The notes under the pieces were generated by a model that worked only from the letters and a program-made list of their open reading frames with translations, was not told the origin of the DNA and did not search any database. A DNA stretch of 64,000 nucleotides from Paracyclopina nana (Eukaryota; Arthropoda; Copepoda; Cyclopoida; Cyclopettidae): NCBI GenBank assembly GCA_019096065.1, contig JAGUCH010000001.1, forward strand, positions 1,054,001-1,118,000, read 5' to 3'. This document shows, one piece after another, positions 41,112 through 53,830 of the stretch (positions within the stretch are counted from its first letter, which is position 1; every line of letters begins with the position of its first letter). The translations under genes and the position numbers were made by a program.

Positions 41112-44100
41112 TCAATGAGCCTCCTCCATCTTCATTGCATTCTCAATGACTGAGGCAATGTTTTGTTCAGGGAGGCTCAGCTGAGCATGGCTCAAGTTGA
41201 TGGTGGGCGCTGATTGGCCGCTCAGCACTGAGTCAGCTAGCTCAGCATGATCGGTGACCCGTGTGACGGTCATCCGCCGATGCGCCGGCACATTCTCATC
41301 AAACTCCATGTCATAGTCATCTTCATAGTCCGACTCATGGCCCTGCTCATGGGGTTTTTGAATTTTGGCGCCATCATCATTTGGCTCACCAGAGGCTGAG
41401 TTTGTGGAGTCGCGAGATGATTCACCTGAAATGGACAAAACTTGTTAGAAAAAGCCCATATATTTTTTTCTCGTTTCAGCAAGCAAAAAACTGACTTTAC
41501 GCTGTCAAGCTGCATCGGTACATTTCACTTGACGCTTTCACGCAACCTCAACAGACTCCGCAACTTATTTTGCTCAATATTTATTACAACCAAAGCGAAA
41601 GCTAAGGGCTCGATACTATATCCCGACCATTTTTAAACCATTTCCTTTAGCTAAAATCAATTTGTTAGCTGACTAAAAAAAATTAATATGACGTAATGTC
41701 AGCTCTTTCTATCTAGGCCTTTGAAAAGTAAACATACTTTGATGCTGGTGTTGGTGGTGTTCATGGTGGCAAACTGAGTTCATGGCATTCTCCTCCTTGA
41801 TCCTGGCCAGCCTTTTCTCATCATCTGGACTGCTGCAGGGTGCATGCGTCTTCCAGTGAGTCTTGAGGCCCGACACACTGGTGTAGCTCTTGCCACAAGA
41901 GTCACACACATAGGGCTTCTTGCCATGGTGCACATGCGTGTGGAGCTTCATGTGCACCCTTTGGGTGTAGTCCCTGCAGCAGGTGGGGCAGCTGTAGGGT
42001 TTCTCCCCAGTGTGCAGCCTGAAGTGTGTCTTGAGGTTTGAGGTGGAGCTGAACCTCTTTCCACACACCTTGCACTCATGTGGCCTTTCACCTATATAAG
42101 AGCAAAACAGTAAGTAACCAAAGTGAATGTATAATTTTAGGCTCTCCATACCTGTATGCACCAGGGCATGTTTGTCCTTGTGGGCGAGCTGTGTGAAGGA
42201 TTTGTCACAGCTGTCACACTTGTAGGGCCTTTCACCAGTGTGCGTCCTGTGGTGCACCTTCAGGTTGGAAAGCTGGCCAAAGAGCTTGTCGCAAATGTTG
42301 CACCTGTACTCATACTTCCCGTTCACCTTCTTGAGCGTGTAGGGCAGCCCCTTGGAGCCCCTCACACCTGCAGGTGACGCAGGTGCTTTGGCTTTGGCCT
42401 GCTTCGCATCCAGCTCGGCGTCCTGCCTCAAAGGCAGGGGTTGCTTCAGGGCTCCAATCAGGGCTGCAGGGCTGTTGTTGTTGTTGTTATTTTGCCAGGC
42501 CCTGGAAGAAGCAGGTGGCTCCGGCACCTGTGGCAGGCTGATGGCAGGTGGGGGAAGTCTCCCAGCCAAAGCCATGACTTCAGGTGGTGGCAAGGAAGAT
42601 TGCTGTTGTCTCTGGAGGATGTTTTCAATGTCAATCGAGTCCCTCCTGGCCTGGATGCAGGCAGGGTTATACTGGCCTGGCCTGGCGTAACCAGGCAGCT
42701 CCTCAGCTTTGACAGGGCTCGGAGTCGACCTCTGACTGGCTGATCCGGAGGAGTTGTTGCTGCTCAGGTTCACCGGGTAGAGGTGTCCGGATCTCCGGCT
42801 CAGGTCCAGCACACTGTCATCACACTGCTGCTGGGGCGAGGCCGAGCCCACCCTCATTTGGTAGTGGGGCGAGACGTTGGAGTTGTACCCCGAGGAGGAC
42901 TCTGACGCGGGGCTCCGGTGGCCCAGCCTCCTGGCTGCGAGCACGTGCTGCAAATGCCTCACGGCCTCTTCCTTGTCATCCTCCACAGCCTGGGCCACCA
43001 TCAGCTGAACTGGAGCCTGCTGGGGCTGATCCTGAAGCTCAGCCTGAGCCTGGGGATCGATGACAAAGACCTTGCGCTCGTAGATGTGGTTGTACATGAG
43101 CCTCCGCTCCCGCGGGTATTTCATGCGCAGGCTGAACTCCTCGGAGTACCAGACGAGCAGCTCCTCGTGGGGGTTGATTTGCTTGATGGCCAGGAAGTAA
43201 ATGTCCTGGCCTTCCTGGTAGGCCACCAGGTTCTGCTCGATGAACGAGTAGGCCGGCTGCACGTGCTTCATCCAGTTGGAAGTGCTGTTGTCCTTGCCGT
43301 CCCGGATGAAGGCCACCTTGCCAGTGATCTTGTTGAAGATCCGCCAGAAGTACTTCCTGTCCATGGTGGGGTTGGCGTTGGCCTCCTCAGTCGTCACGAT
43401 TTTGCCCACGAAGGGGCCGAACCGCGTGCCCCGAGGGATGAGCACGTTGGACCACACCCCCAAGATGCCGCCCTCCACGTCCGCCTCGTCCTCGTCCGCT
43501 GTCACGTATAAACTGGTGGTGGGGCGCAACGAGAGGTTGAGTGGCAGAGAACGCGTGGCGCGGTCTGGTAGCTCTGGCGGCAGCTCCGTAGAGTCCACAA
43601 CGCAAAACATGCCTAACTTGTGCAGCTGGTCCTCTTTCATCGTGCTCCATTGGGCCCAGTATTCATCCATCTGCAAATTTTTTAAAAAATGAAATTTTTT
43701 CAAATTTGAATTTTTTAAAATTTTTTGGGGGGCATTACGTGAAACAACTTGGTGATGTTGCCGTCCTTCAAATAGGCCTCTATGAGGCCTTTCTTTTGCC
43801 GAAGCTCGTCTAACTTTGCAGCTATCAAAAGGTACATTTGTTCGGTTTCGTCGAACCTAAACAGCGTTTCGGAATAGGGATCAGATTTTTCTGCCGCCTC
43901 AGCCGATTCGGGAGGGGTGTGCTGACTGTTTGGCCTAACTACCAATTCGAGCGGCTCATTTGGGGTTTTTGGCCTCACGACCAATTCAAGAGGTTCATTG
44001 GGGGTGTGCTGCTGTTGTGGCCTTACGACCAATTCGAGCGGCTCTAGGGTTTCTTCTTGGCTCTCAAAAGGCCGAAAAAGCTTGAAAGGCCTATTTTCGG

Positions 44101-44155
44101 CCTGCCGCTCATGGCCTTGATTTTCAGCACTTTTCTTTTTCATGGAAAGATCCAT
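41112..44155 (-). CDS. Blimp-1: Blimp-1 / PRDM1 transcriptional repressor
   Basis: Four exons (44155-43739, 43670-42152, 42091-41738, 41425-41112) join in phase and give about 867 residues. Exon 1 encodes three EPLELVVRP repeats and an acidic/helical leader. Exon 2 opens with MDEYWAQWS and contains the PR/SET domain at about residues 205-335 ([34 protein letters not shown]). A disordered Pro/Gln/Ser region follows, with a CtBP-type motif ([10 protein letters not shown]). Five C2H2 fingers run from about residue 590 to 735 ([20 protein letters not shown], and so on), the first two split from the last three by intron 2. An acidic C-terminal exon follows. Blimp-1 is a sequence-specific repressor of developmental and ecdysone-regulated genes in arthropods. 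Intron 2 (60 bp) has no in-frame stop. Intron 3 contains an inverted-repeat element. Confidence 0.95.
41480..41722. mobile_element. MITE-like inverted-repeat element in Blimp-1 intron 3
   Basis: The left half (GCAAAAAACTGAC, GGTACATTTCACTTGACGC, CGCAACCTCAACAGACTCCG, TTGCTCAATATTTATTACAA) and the right end (TGTCAGCTCTTTCTATCTAG, GCCTTTG) match the family. Removing it leaves an intron of about 70 bp. Confidence 0.7.
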
Positions 44156-44164
44156 TTTTGCCAC

Positions 44165-44595
44165 TTTTCACAATGAAAGCCCGCGAAAGACTGAAATCTT
44201 GATATCAAAATGTGACCTCTAATCAAACCGCGCGCGCGCGCGCAAATTAAAACAACGCCAACACCGTTAGTTTCTTCAGCGTGCGCGCGCCGTTAATTTG
44301 ACCCGTTCATTGACCGGCGCGTGACCCCAAGATTTGACCGCTAAGAGGTCATTACACTCTTTATTAATCCAACAGATCGCAGCTGTAGTAATCGAAATCT
44401 AAGAAGACGCCACTACTACTACTAAGAAACGCTATATCCCGTTCCAATCCCAGACTCTCTTTCTCGAATTCCTCAATAAGTACAAAATTCCATTTTTGTT
44501 TGCTATCAAACAGCTTTCTTCTCATGAAATTATTTTGGACCTTTGAAGCAGTTTTAAAAACATTGCTTCTGGTACTTTCCTTGCATAAAACTTTA
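44165..44595. promoter_or_regulatory. Upstream region of Blimp-1 with alternating CG tract
   Basis: The stretch just 5' of the Blimp-1 start contains an alternating CG run (about 44228-44243) and a second GTGCGCGCGC near 44281, unusual in this AT-rich window. It is the expected location of the Blimp-1 promoter. No TATA box is obvious. Confidence 0.35.
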
Positions 44596-44599
44596 AACA

Positions 44600-45660
44600 A
44601 GTCGGCTTATGGTCAAGTCGGCTCAAAGTTAAGTAGGCTTTAAGTCAAATAGGCTTTAAGTCAAGCAGGCTTTAAGTCAAGCAGGCTTTAAGTCAAGCAG
44701 GCTTTAAGTCAAGCAGGCTTTAAGTCAAGCAGGCTTTAAGTCAAGCAGGCTTTAAGTCAAGCAGGCTTTAAGTCAAGCAGGCTTTAAGTCAAGCAGGCTT
44801 TAAGTCAAGCAGGCTTTAAGTCAAGCAGGCTTTAAGTCAAGCAGGCTTTAAGTCAAGCAGGCTTTAAGTCAAGCAGGCTTTAAGTCAAGCAGGCTTTAAG
44901 TCAAGCAGGCTTTAAGTCAAGCAGGCTTTAAGTCAAGCAGGCTTTAAGTCAAGCAGGACTTGAGTCAAGCAGGCTTAGAGTCAAGCAGGACTTGAGTCAA
45001 GCAGGCTTTTAGTCAAGCAGGCCTTTATTCAAATAGGATTTTAGTCAAGCAGGCTTAGAGTCAAGCAGGCCTTGAGTCAAGCAGGCTTTTAGTCAAGCAG
45101 GCCTTTACTCAAATAGGGTTTTAGACAAGCAGGCTTAGAGTCAAGCAGGCTCAGAGTCAAGCAGGACTTGAGTCAAGCAGGCTTTTAGTCAAGCAGGCCT
45201 TTATTCACATAGGATTTTAGTCAAGCAGGCTTAGAGTCAAGCAGGCTATTAGTCAAGCAGGCTTTTAGTCAAGCAGGCTTTTAGTCAAATAGGCTTTTAG
45301 TCAAATAGGCTTTGTCAAATAGGCTTTTTGTCAAGCAGGCTTTTAGTCAAATATGCTCTTAGTCAAAAAGGCTTTAAGTCAAACAGGCTTCTAATCAAGC
45401 AAGATTATAGTGAAGTCGGCTTATAGTCAAGTAGGGATATACCTTGTAGAAAAGCAGGCTCGTAGTCAAGTATGCTTGAAGTCAAGAAGGCTTGTAGTCA
45501 ATAGGCACATAAATCATGCTTATATTTATTATAGTCAAGTAGGCTTACAGTTAAGTAGGGCTATAGTTAAGCATGCTCATGCTCAAGAATGCTTATAATC
45601 TTATGACTTATTGTCAAATAGGCTTTTAGTCAAAAATGCTGTAAGTCAATCAGGCTTATT
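44600..45660. repeat. 16-bp minisatellite, about 1 kb
   Basis: Tandem copies of AAGTCAAGCAGGCTTT. The block 44640-44950 is essentially homogeneous. Variants (AGTCAAGCAGGCTTAG, AGTCAAATAGGCTTTT) spread to about 45660, becoming more divergent to the right. The gradient suggests recent expansion on the left side. Confidence 0.92.
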
Positions 45661-45865
45661 GTGGATCAGGCTTATAACCAAGCAATCTAATAACAAAAAA
45701 GCCTGGTCAAGCAATTTTAAGGCCAAAATTGCCTACGTCAAGCTTAAATTCGAGCAGGCTTCAATTAAGCATTTGTAGATGCAAAATAATTGAGTGAACG
45801 TTGATTTTCAACTCAAAAAGTAAACGCGACGCTCTGTAGTAGAAGATTTCCACCATCTTATGAGA

Positions 45866-46120
45866 TTAGGGGAGAATTTCGCCCCTTGATGCGAGTTTAA
45901 TGAATTCCCAAAGGGAAGAAGAGCCCACCCCCATTTTTTCCTCGCTGCGTTTTCGCGACTTTTCATTACTTTCGAGAGGGGCCGCGCCGACACAGGAAGA
46001 CGCTGAAAAAGTGATCATGAGGAGCAACGGTATAAAGTATAATCTGAATCTCGCCAACAACAATGAAAGTCTTGAGAATCGAGCAACTGTTGCGGCTGCA
46101 AGTTTTCCTACCTGGAACAA
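45866..46120 (-). CDS. Candidate short secreted peptide precursor (weak)
   Basis: An 84-residue frame with a hydrophobic core (LYFIPLLLMITFSASSCVGA), followed by a cluster of basic residues (SRKRSEEK) and a short C-terminal peptide. This superficially resembles a neuropeptide-type precursor. The signal segment is far from the first Met, and no homologue is recognised. It could be chance. Confidence 0.2.
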   Translation of the reverse strand: MFQVGKLAAATVARFSRLSLLLARFRLYFIPLLLMITFSASSCVGAAPLESNEKSRKRSEEKMGVGSSSLWEFIKLASRGEILP

Positions 46121-46854
46121 AATTCACTCACTCTCTTCCATTCTGAAGCAACAAGGCAAAACCTGCTGCTGCCTCAGCTAAGCGCTGTGAAAAAACAGCG
46201 TGACGCCGAAATATTGAACTCTTCTAGATGAAATCATAGATACTTTTTTAAAAATGTTTTATCACTTATTACCTTTTTCTATGAATGTATGAGCAACACA
46301 AATAGTATTTTTTGCTATGTGTTTTATGATAATTTACACAGCTTAATTAAAAATGATGTTTGCTTTTACATTAGGTGATTTTTCAAATAGGCAAAAGAGC
46401 GTTTAAAAAAGAGAATTTTCGCTGCTACTTTATAAATAGAAGTTAATAATAGAGGACATTCAACTCATGGCATATGGTAGACTCATGTAGGAGGAAAATA
46501 GTCTCCAAAAATGTAAGTTTCAAAATAGTATGCTTTAGAAAAATATTCCGGGCGGAAAAAGTCAACCACGACGAGAATTGGCACGAAATCGTCCAATTGG
46601 AAATGAGACGCTAGAATTATTGCATTATTGGCCTGAGTTGCAGTTTCCAGTCTGATGACGTTTTTATAGGGCAGAATTGCATGGTCACCCGGTATTTCGC
46701 AGTAGTAGTAAAAGTCAATGTCCTCCCTTTTCACGAAACGCCATGCAGCAGAATCGCGTTCCTTTTCCACAACAACAACGTTCACTTGTTACAGGCAACA
46801 GCAGAACAAAGCCTACGTACAGCAGCTTCAAGTGCATTGAACTCTCGCTGCTCC

Positions 46855-47305
46855 AACCCATCATGCCACAGTGGATTATCGCGCAATTCAGCGCGCATAC
46901 TTGAAAAAAAATTTAAATCACTCGAAAAAGGCAAAAATAATTTTTTAGGGCTCTTTAAGGCCGAGTTAGAGGTAATTTGATAAATGCGGGGTGAAATAGT
47001 CCACTGTGGACCATGTTGCCACAATGGATTATCGCGCAATTCCGTGCGCATACTTTAAAAAATCGCATAAAAAGAAGGCAAAACTAATTTTTTGGGATTG
47101 ATTTTTAGGCCAAATTAGAGGTAATTTGATAAATGCGGGGTGAAATAGTCCACTGTGGACCATGTTGCCACAGTGGATTATCGCGCAATTCCGCGCGCAT
47201 GCTTGAAAAAAATGGCAAAAAATGCCAATTTAAATTTTTAGGCCAAATAAGAGGTATTTTGGGATATGCGGGGCGATATAGTCCACTGTGGACCATGATG
47301 AAATT
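46855..47305. repeat. 148-bp tandem repeat, about three copies
   Basis: Units start near 46863, 47011 and 47160. Each contains CCACAGTGGATTATCGCGCA, a GCGCGCAT block, an A-rich stretch and a TTTTTAGG(C/G) box. GATAAATGCGGGG and the near-palindrome GTCCACTGTGGAC close the units. A fourth, partial closing block lies at 47262-47295. Confidence 0.75.
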
Positions 47306-50300
47306 GGTCCCCTCTTTTTTTCTTTTGGTGCGTTCATGTCAAAATGGCCGAAATGTGATTTTCGAAGTGGGATTGCAGCTTTAACGAAAGTTGAGAATAA
47401 CGGTAAAAAAAGCACCTGTAGCTTGCACAAGTGATTTACAGTACCGCGTTGCATTCTCACTTTCGATAACTGTACTACTGGTGAGTCATGATGGCAATTG
47501 CGTATCTAAAGTAGTTTACATAACGAGGCTTGGTTTTCCCATTTTTCGGGGTTTTCCTTCTCAGCCAGAAAAAGCTCGAAAAGTTGGAGTTGAGGGGAAA
47601 GTATCTCGAGGCCCCGCTCATCTGCTTCAAATTGCAAATTGGAAAAGGTGCCAAAATGGCCGCTCAGGTTTACACAGTGGCTTTTCGCGGAATTCCGGCT
47701 GTATTCATAGTACATAAAGTTGGAGCTAGGTGAGAGCTACCTTCTTCCCTTGGGAGAAATGGGAGCATTGAACTTTGTTGGTATATAGCCATGCAGCAAA
47801 GTTGTACGCAAGTAGCGACGACGGCGATGAAAAGGAAAGTTCGGCTTTCTCCCTGCTACTTTCGAGAGGGAAAGGGATAGTTGGCCTAGGAGAGAAAGCT
47901 GAGGTCATTGCCCTGAGCTTACTAAAGTCTAGCTGAAATGGCTTGCGTTCGTATCAAAATTCGAAGGACGTGAACACCAATCGTACAATTGTGGAAAAGT
48001 ACATCTCCAACTTTTGGCTTTTTTGCACACCACAAACGTCCTCAAATTCAATTGGAATGGCTTGAGTTGAAGTAGGCTTTTTATCGAATACGTCCACGTC
48101 TTACGCTTTAAGCTTTTTAAAAAAGAATTGATATGTATTTGTCATTCAATTAGTTTTACTTAATGCATTTTTGCATCATGCATTGGAAATATTGGAAATG
48201 AGATCAAATTAAGCATGGAAAAGCGCTTTAAAATCAACCTAGGTGTGAAAGTATTCGATAGTAATCTGCAAAAAAACCTACAAGGTAGCAAGCCAGCGCA
48301 CTTAAATTAGGATGTCTTTGTGCTGTCCAAAAAAGCTAAAAGCCGGATTTGACTGTTTTTTCAAGTCGAATTGTCTGTCTCTCTTTTTTTGGCGATCATC
48401 AATTTCCCAGCAAAAAAAGGTCTGTGGCTCTTTTTGGACAGCTGAGCTTGCAGATTTGCTGAATTGACCTCGGTTTTCGGATCGAATTTCATGCTCATTT
48501 ATGATGATGTTGACACGATTTCGATCGCGAATACGACACCCTGTCTCAAGGACAGGATTCATTTATTTCCCGTAATTCTTATACAGTTCAAATTGGAATT
48601 GAAATGAAAGTTCATTCAACTCTCAACTTCCACTTTTCCTGGGTTGTGTCCCAAGATTACTAATATTTTTCAGGTCTTCACCAGCTTTTGCAGAATAATA
48701 ATTATTTTCAATTTATATGCGTGAAAAAAGCCCTTTCTTTTTGGTAGGTAGAAAGCTTTGAAATACTAAACAAGCCATTAAAATTCAGTTGCTAGCTGAT
48801 AACTTAATATTATTTATTCTGGGAATTTTGGGGCACAGTGGAAAATGAATCCGCTCTGATTACTAGAAAATGCAGATTAATTGAGCTGAATTTTTGCTGT
48901 CTTTTGTTGCATAACAGTGAATCTTGACCCGCTATCGCAGCATGTGGCGCCCATTCGCGCCGGTCAGCTCACAAAGTTCACTGACCCAATCAAAACAGAT
49001 TAGCAATTTCCGAGAATTTCCCGTTACATAAAATTCTCCGTAGCTCAAATATGGTCAACTTTTCCAGAGAGTGAAATAAACTTTTCTTGCCACATTTACA
49101 CAACTCCACATTGGATTCTTCAGTTAGAAAAATAAATATTGGATCAATCCTACTTTTTCTTAAAATCACACTTTTAAAATATTTAATAAAAGAAATATGG
49201 CTTTCGGATGCGCGCCTAAAAATCTGAAATTGCCCACTGTGCATTACTTGTTCAAAATATGGCTCAAAATCCAGGACTTTTGCAATTTGGTGTTGTACCA
49301 AAAGAGGAGCCATAAAAAAAGGTGCAATAAGTTGCGCAGGTCAGGTAGTAATGCAACAAAGAGGCTTGAAGCCTTTTCAAATTGGAAAATAAAAGTAATA
49401 AGATTTATCTCCTTCTTTAATCTGCAGAGCGGAGAAAAAAGGGGAAAAATGTCAGACTGAAAAAGCATATGGAGTAAATACTGTTTACCCAAGTCATGTG
49501 ATTTATTCGGTCAATGACCTCAAAGGAGAGCAAGCCGGCTTTCGAAAAATGCACAGATACATAATGAACCACCTTTTTTTACATACATTGGAGTATATTA
49601 AAAAATACCTCTACAAACTCTTGGTTGCGCTCAAGTCGAATGGTTGTCTACAACTGACTCGGTTTTTTTTAGTTAAAAAAAGCTAATAAAGGTCGAAATT
49701 TGAGATATGCAGGAGCTGAAGTGGAAAATATTCCCTTTGCGCCAAAATATTCATCTCCGCTCAAATCTAATCTAATCATCAATGACGTCGCGTTGGGAGC
49801 TTGACTTGCAAATTCGACGCCTCATTATGCCGGGCCGCGCGCGTTGCCAGGCCGAAGTCTAACCAGGACAGTGACTCGCGCAATCTTTTCTCGGGCCCGC
49901 TGAGACTCGAAAACATACACAGATTTTCCACACATTTTACGGCCTTAACTAATGCGAATGACCTCGCATGGCAACTGAAGAAATTAGAAAGCCTTCCTAA
50001 TATAAAAGCCGCCTTCCAGACAGTCAAGGTCGGCAGCAATAAAAATTCAGCATCTTTCAGCTCTGTGAAATGAAAAATCTCACCATGCTCAATTTTGGCT
50101 GGGGCTCCAATCTGGATAGTTTTCTTGCAAAAAAATTGGGGCTGGCGTCATGCAAAAATTGCCTTTTTTTCAATGGGAGACCCAAAAAGGTGTGGAGAGT
50201 TCACATCACAAATGTCAGCACTGATCGCACTCAAAATGAGGAATTTCGGCCGAAACTTTTGTAGTTGGTGGTGGGGCCTCTTGCTGTTGTTGTTGTCATT

Positions 50301-52835
50301 GCAAAGTTGACTGACTTGAGGCCAAAAGTGTAGAATGTGTGTGTACAGCAACGAAGCCGGCCGGCCCAACCAGCAGCGGCAACTCAGGCGCTCACTCTCG
50401 ATGACGAGAGCCATAGTACAATCACCTACACTTGCCGAAACTTCTGGCTTCAAAGTGGCCTTTCAAGCCAAATTTTTCAAGCTTGTAAAATCACCTTTGA
50501 GAACAAGTTATGAGTTGCGCATTAGAATTAAGAATATCAACGTTATATTCTTAATGAGGCTTAATTTGTGAAAATGCCAAAGACTCATAAGGTGTTGAAA
50601 TTGTACTTGAAATCTCCAAAATTGGATGTAACTTTAAACTTTCTTTGTCACAAAATTATGAAAACTTGGACTTTCTGCATAGCATCTTCGTATCTTTTGC
50701 GTGAGAAAACTGTCCAAGATCCCTACTTAAATTAGTTCCATTGGAAGCAAGGGTTTGATTAAAAACCTTATGAAGTGAAATGGAAACCTTATAAAGTGAA
50801 ATGGAGTCTGGATTGGAGCTCAGATCCTAAAATTTTACGTTTTGCCAGTGTGTGTTCTGCCGGATTTTGTCCGCATTTTTCGTCTTCAAACTGAATGGAC
50901 AGAATTGAAAAACAATACAAGCCTTACTTGAGCAGGGAATTTATAAGCTACTTTCAGCCTGCATATTTTTAACATCATTTAAAAAAAAAGTGTTTAGACT
51001 TTTTTGAAATTATAATTATTTGTTTCACATCCACGACGTAAAAGCGAACAAAGAACAACAGCGCACTATGTGCAAAAGGCAAACCTAGGCCTAGCGAGAA
51101 TGCATTTGCAGTGGCGCATTAAAATTCTCCACTTTCTACGGGTGAAGTTTCGCGTAGTGTCAATGTGGGAGAGCTTGAGCCAAGCAGCTCTCGCTTTTGC
51201 TCCGTGAGCGCTCGTGAGTCTGGCTATGCATTGCGCTTTGCAGCGCGACGTTTGAGGCCAACAACCTCTGAAACACTTGCACTTTTACCGAAAAAAACTA
51301 GCATGGCCAAAGGCCATTGACTCCTCCGAGGAAGCAGGCAATGCTCTAAGGGACGGGATCGGAGAGAGACACAGCCGCAAAAAACACTGCCCGGTTCACA
51401 ATAAACACACAACCGAGGCCAATGACCTCGGAGGCCACGTGGTCGCGGATTTTCATAGTTTCCATTGGATCGCTAATGGACACAGTGGATTATTTTCTGC
51501 TATTGAGGCCGCGTGATAGATTTTGCACTTTTCGTCCAATCTTTGATCAAATTTCAAAAATTGGCTTTTTATTCACTTAAAATTGTTGAAAATGGGCTAA
51601 TTTTGATGCAATTATGAGCATTAAAAAGAATGTGAAATTTTTGCTTAATTTTTTGAAAAAAAGTAGATAATAGTGGTAACTAGTTTTTTTTGCGCGAAAT
51701 TCCGTGCTCGGAAATGACTTGCGAATCTTTTTTTATTTTTTTGGCAAACTGGCTCGATATGCAATAAAATGGCGGAACGACGGCTTTTATGCCTCTTTAT
51801 TGCGAATTTGCTGCCAGAGCTTTTTTTCTGTAGATTCCAGAAAAGCAAGTTTAAGTCCTGTTACAATTTCAATAGATAAGAGACACTTTTTTATCAACTT
51901 TTGGGGGCATTTCAAAGTTTATTCCGATAAAAAAGAATCATGCGTTATATGCATGTTCTTTTTATTTAAAAAAAACCACTGTTTACATTCTGTCACACAT
52001 GGCTTTTTTATTATTATGAAAAACCAGCCAAAAGCAGCATAGTAACAAGGAGATTTCTTAGGTAATTACGGCACGGTAAAAAAGCGGATACTATGGTACA
52101 CCATTAGGGTATTAGGAGATTATAGCCCCACATAACCAGGGCCCATTCATCTCGGGTATATAGGCAAAATGATTGCTTTTTTGTGTGTGTTCTGTTGAAC
52201 TCGTAGAGTTCGTTGACCCACGAATAGATTAGGAATTCTTGCCACATTCAAGGTCAGCTTTATCAAATGTGTATACACTCACACACTTATAAGTAAACTA
52301 GCAGCTAAATAGAGCGTTTATCGCTCTTTTCTTTAAAAAATCAATACCTAAGCTTGAAACATTTAATTTAAATAGATAGGAATATGAATTGCTAAAACTC
52401 TTTAAAATACTATTAGGCCATGTAGGGATCAAAATTATTTTTTTGAGTATAATTTGTAATACATTTTAAAAACATTAAAATTACTGGCAAGCGCAATCAA
52501 AGTTAAAGTTTTAGGTGTAAAAGAAAAGCATTAATTTATGCTCATTTCAAACTCAATTGACTTAAAATGCAGTTTATTTCCAGTTTTTTCAGATTAACAT
52601 TTTTATCCATGCTCTTTGTGACAAGGGATAAGGTTTTTTTCTGGCAAAAATGTGGCATTTCAAAATAAGTAAAGTGCTCCATAAATACACAAGTGTAGTT
52701 CCCAAGCAAAAACTGCATACTTTTCACAGCTAAATCCACATACTAGCCAATCTTCAGAAATAAAGAAAATTCAAGTGCTTCAGGCTGCTTTGTATTTTTG
52801 CTTTTTTTAAATTATTGTATTGAAATCACATCTAA
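47306..52835. other. No supportable gene; scattered promoter-like and GC-rich patches
   Basis: I find no multi-exon structure or recognisable protein. A GC-rich patch lies at about 49795-49870. A TATAAAAG box near 50001 precedes an ATG at 50070 whose 64-codon frame I do not recognise. Degenerate relatives of the 148-bp repeat (CACAGTGG and GCGCGAAATTCCG cores) occur near 47674, 51482 and 51691. Confidence 0.4.
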
Positions 52836-53830
52836 CTAATGTAATGTTGATGCAGAAAGAACAATGCCACCATTATGTTTATGTCCTGAAGTTCTTTGTT
52901 GAGCTTCAACATCTTCTAGCTAAAAATAAAAAATAAAAATCAGAGTTTTCATTCAACTAATGATAGTTTTACTCCATGAAGTATTTGCAGAGGTTGCGCA
53001 TGAGCAGTTCTTTCACTTGATTTAATTGAAACCCTAAGAATTAAGGGCACATAAACTGCGCCAACAAGTGTCATTGAAATGTTGAAATAACTGCTGCCAG
53101 AATAGTTTGCCAAAATACCAACCACTACTGCAAAGCTGAAAAAGAGCAGAGAAATGAAACTTGACTTCAGTGGAATGGTGGCCTTAATTTCTGGCCTTGT
53201 CGACCAAGAAATCAACCGAGCTGACTGGACCCGCTGTGCTCTTTTCTTGATTATGGACGCCAACAATGCATCAAAGATAAAGGAGGCAAGGAAGCAAGCA
53301 ACCACGAAAAGTATCCAAAATACAGCCATAAATGAGGCATGAACTGTCACAGGTGACTTTGATTTCGCGCAAGTGCTCACAGAAATGGGCAGTCCACCAT
53401 CAGTGACAAAATACGTCACAGAAAAAAGCATCGAAGAGAAAGTTGCAATGATGCCAAAAGCGGCATAAGTGCCCTTTTTCAGCAAAGCGTGCTTTATGCT
53501 TAAATTGTTGTGGGTTTGATATGTCAGATGATACCTCACCATCGAAATGAGAAGAGTCATCAAAGCCATGTTAATTGAAGCTACTGTGTAAGGAATGTTC
53601 ATTAATGAGCACTGAGCTATGCTTCTGTTACCATCGACAAGGAACCAAATGTAACCAGTTAAACCAACTGACTGAGAAATGATGGCTATCGTCACAAAGA
53701 GAATCAATACTCTCATGATGTGAACGGTGAGTTTGAGCTTGCGTAAAATGTACCACAGACTGCAAATCTTGGCAAAGATGCCAAATACCAAGGCCCCAGT
53801 GGTTAACCAGTCAGTAAAAATAGCTGCCAT
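52836..53830 (-). CDS. Seven-helix membrane protein, GPCR-like, paralogue 1
   Basis: Exon 1 (53830-52973) and a short exon 2 (52919-52836) give about 313 residues. The ATG at 53830 (MAAIFTDW) was chosen over an upstream in-frame TTG. Seven hydrophobic segments alternate with short loops. After helix 3 there is MVRYHLTYQTHNN, in the position of a DRY motif. Loop 3 is basic (IIKKRAQRV) and carries LISWSTRPEIKATIP. Cysteines in loops 1 and 2 (AQCSL, STCAK) could form the usual disulphide. I do not recognise a named receptor family. The neighbour at 54323-55404 is a clear paralogue in tandem, with the same exon structure and a conserved C-terminal exon (LED...IVLS.STL). Confidence 0.75.

Noticed and set aside
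42918-43511. Long plus-strand frame of 197 codons opposite the Blimp-1 PR domain
   Set aside because: It is the complement of a strongly recognisable PR/SET exon, and its His/Leu/Val-rich composition is typical of a codon shadow.
44600-45660. Regular repeats considered as a CRISPR-like array
   Set aside because: The repeats are contiguous without unique spacers, and the genome is eukaryotic. It is a minisatellite.
46483-46785. A 100-codon minus-strand frame with ordinary-looking composition
   Set aside because: No recognisable domain, no start context and no flanking exons. It cannot be distinguished from chance by eye.
50070-50264. A 64-codon frame downstream of a TATAAAAG box
   Set aside because: The box is a fair promoter candidate, but the frame shows no protein features, so no gene is called.
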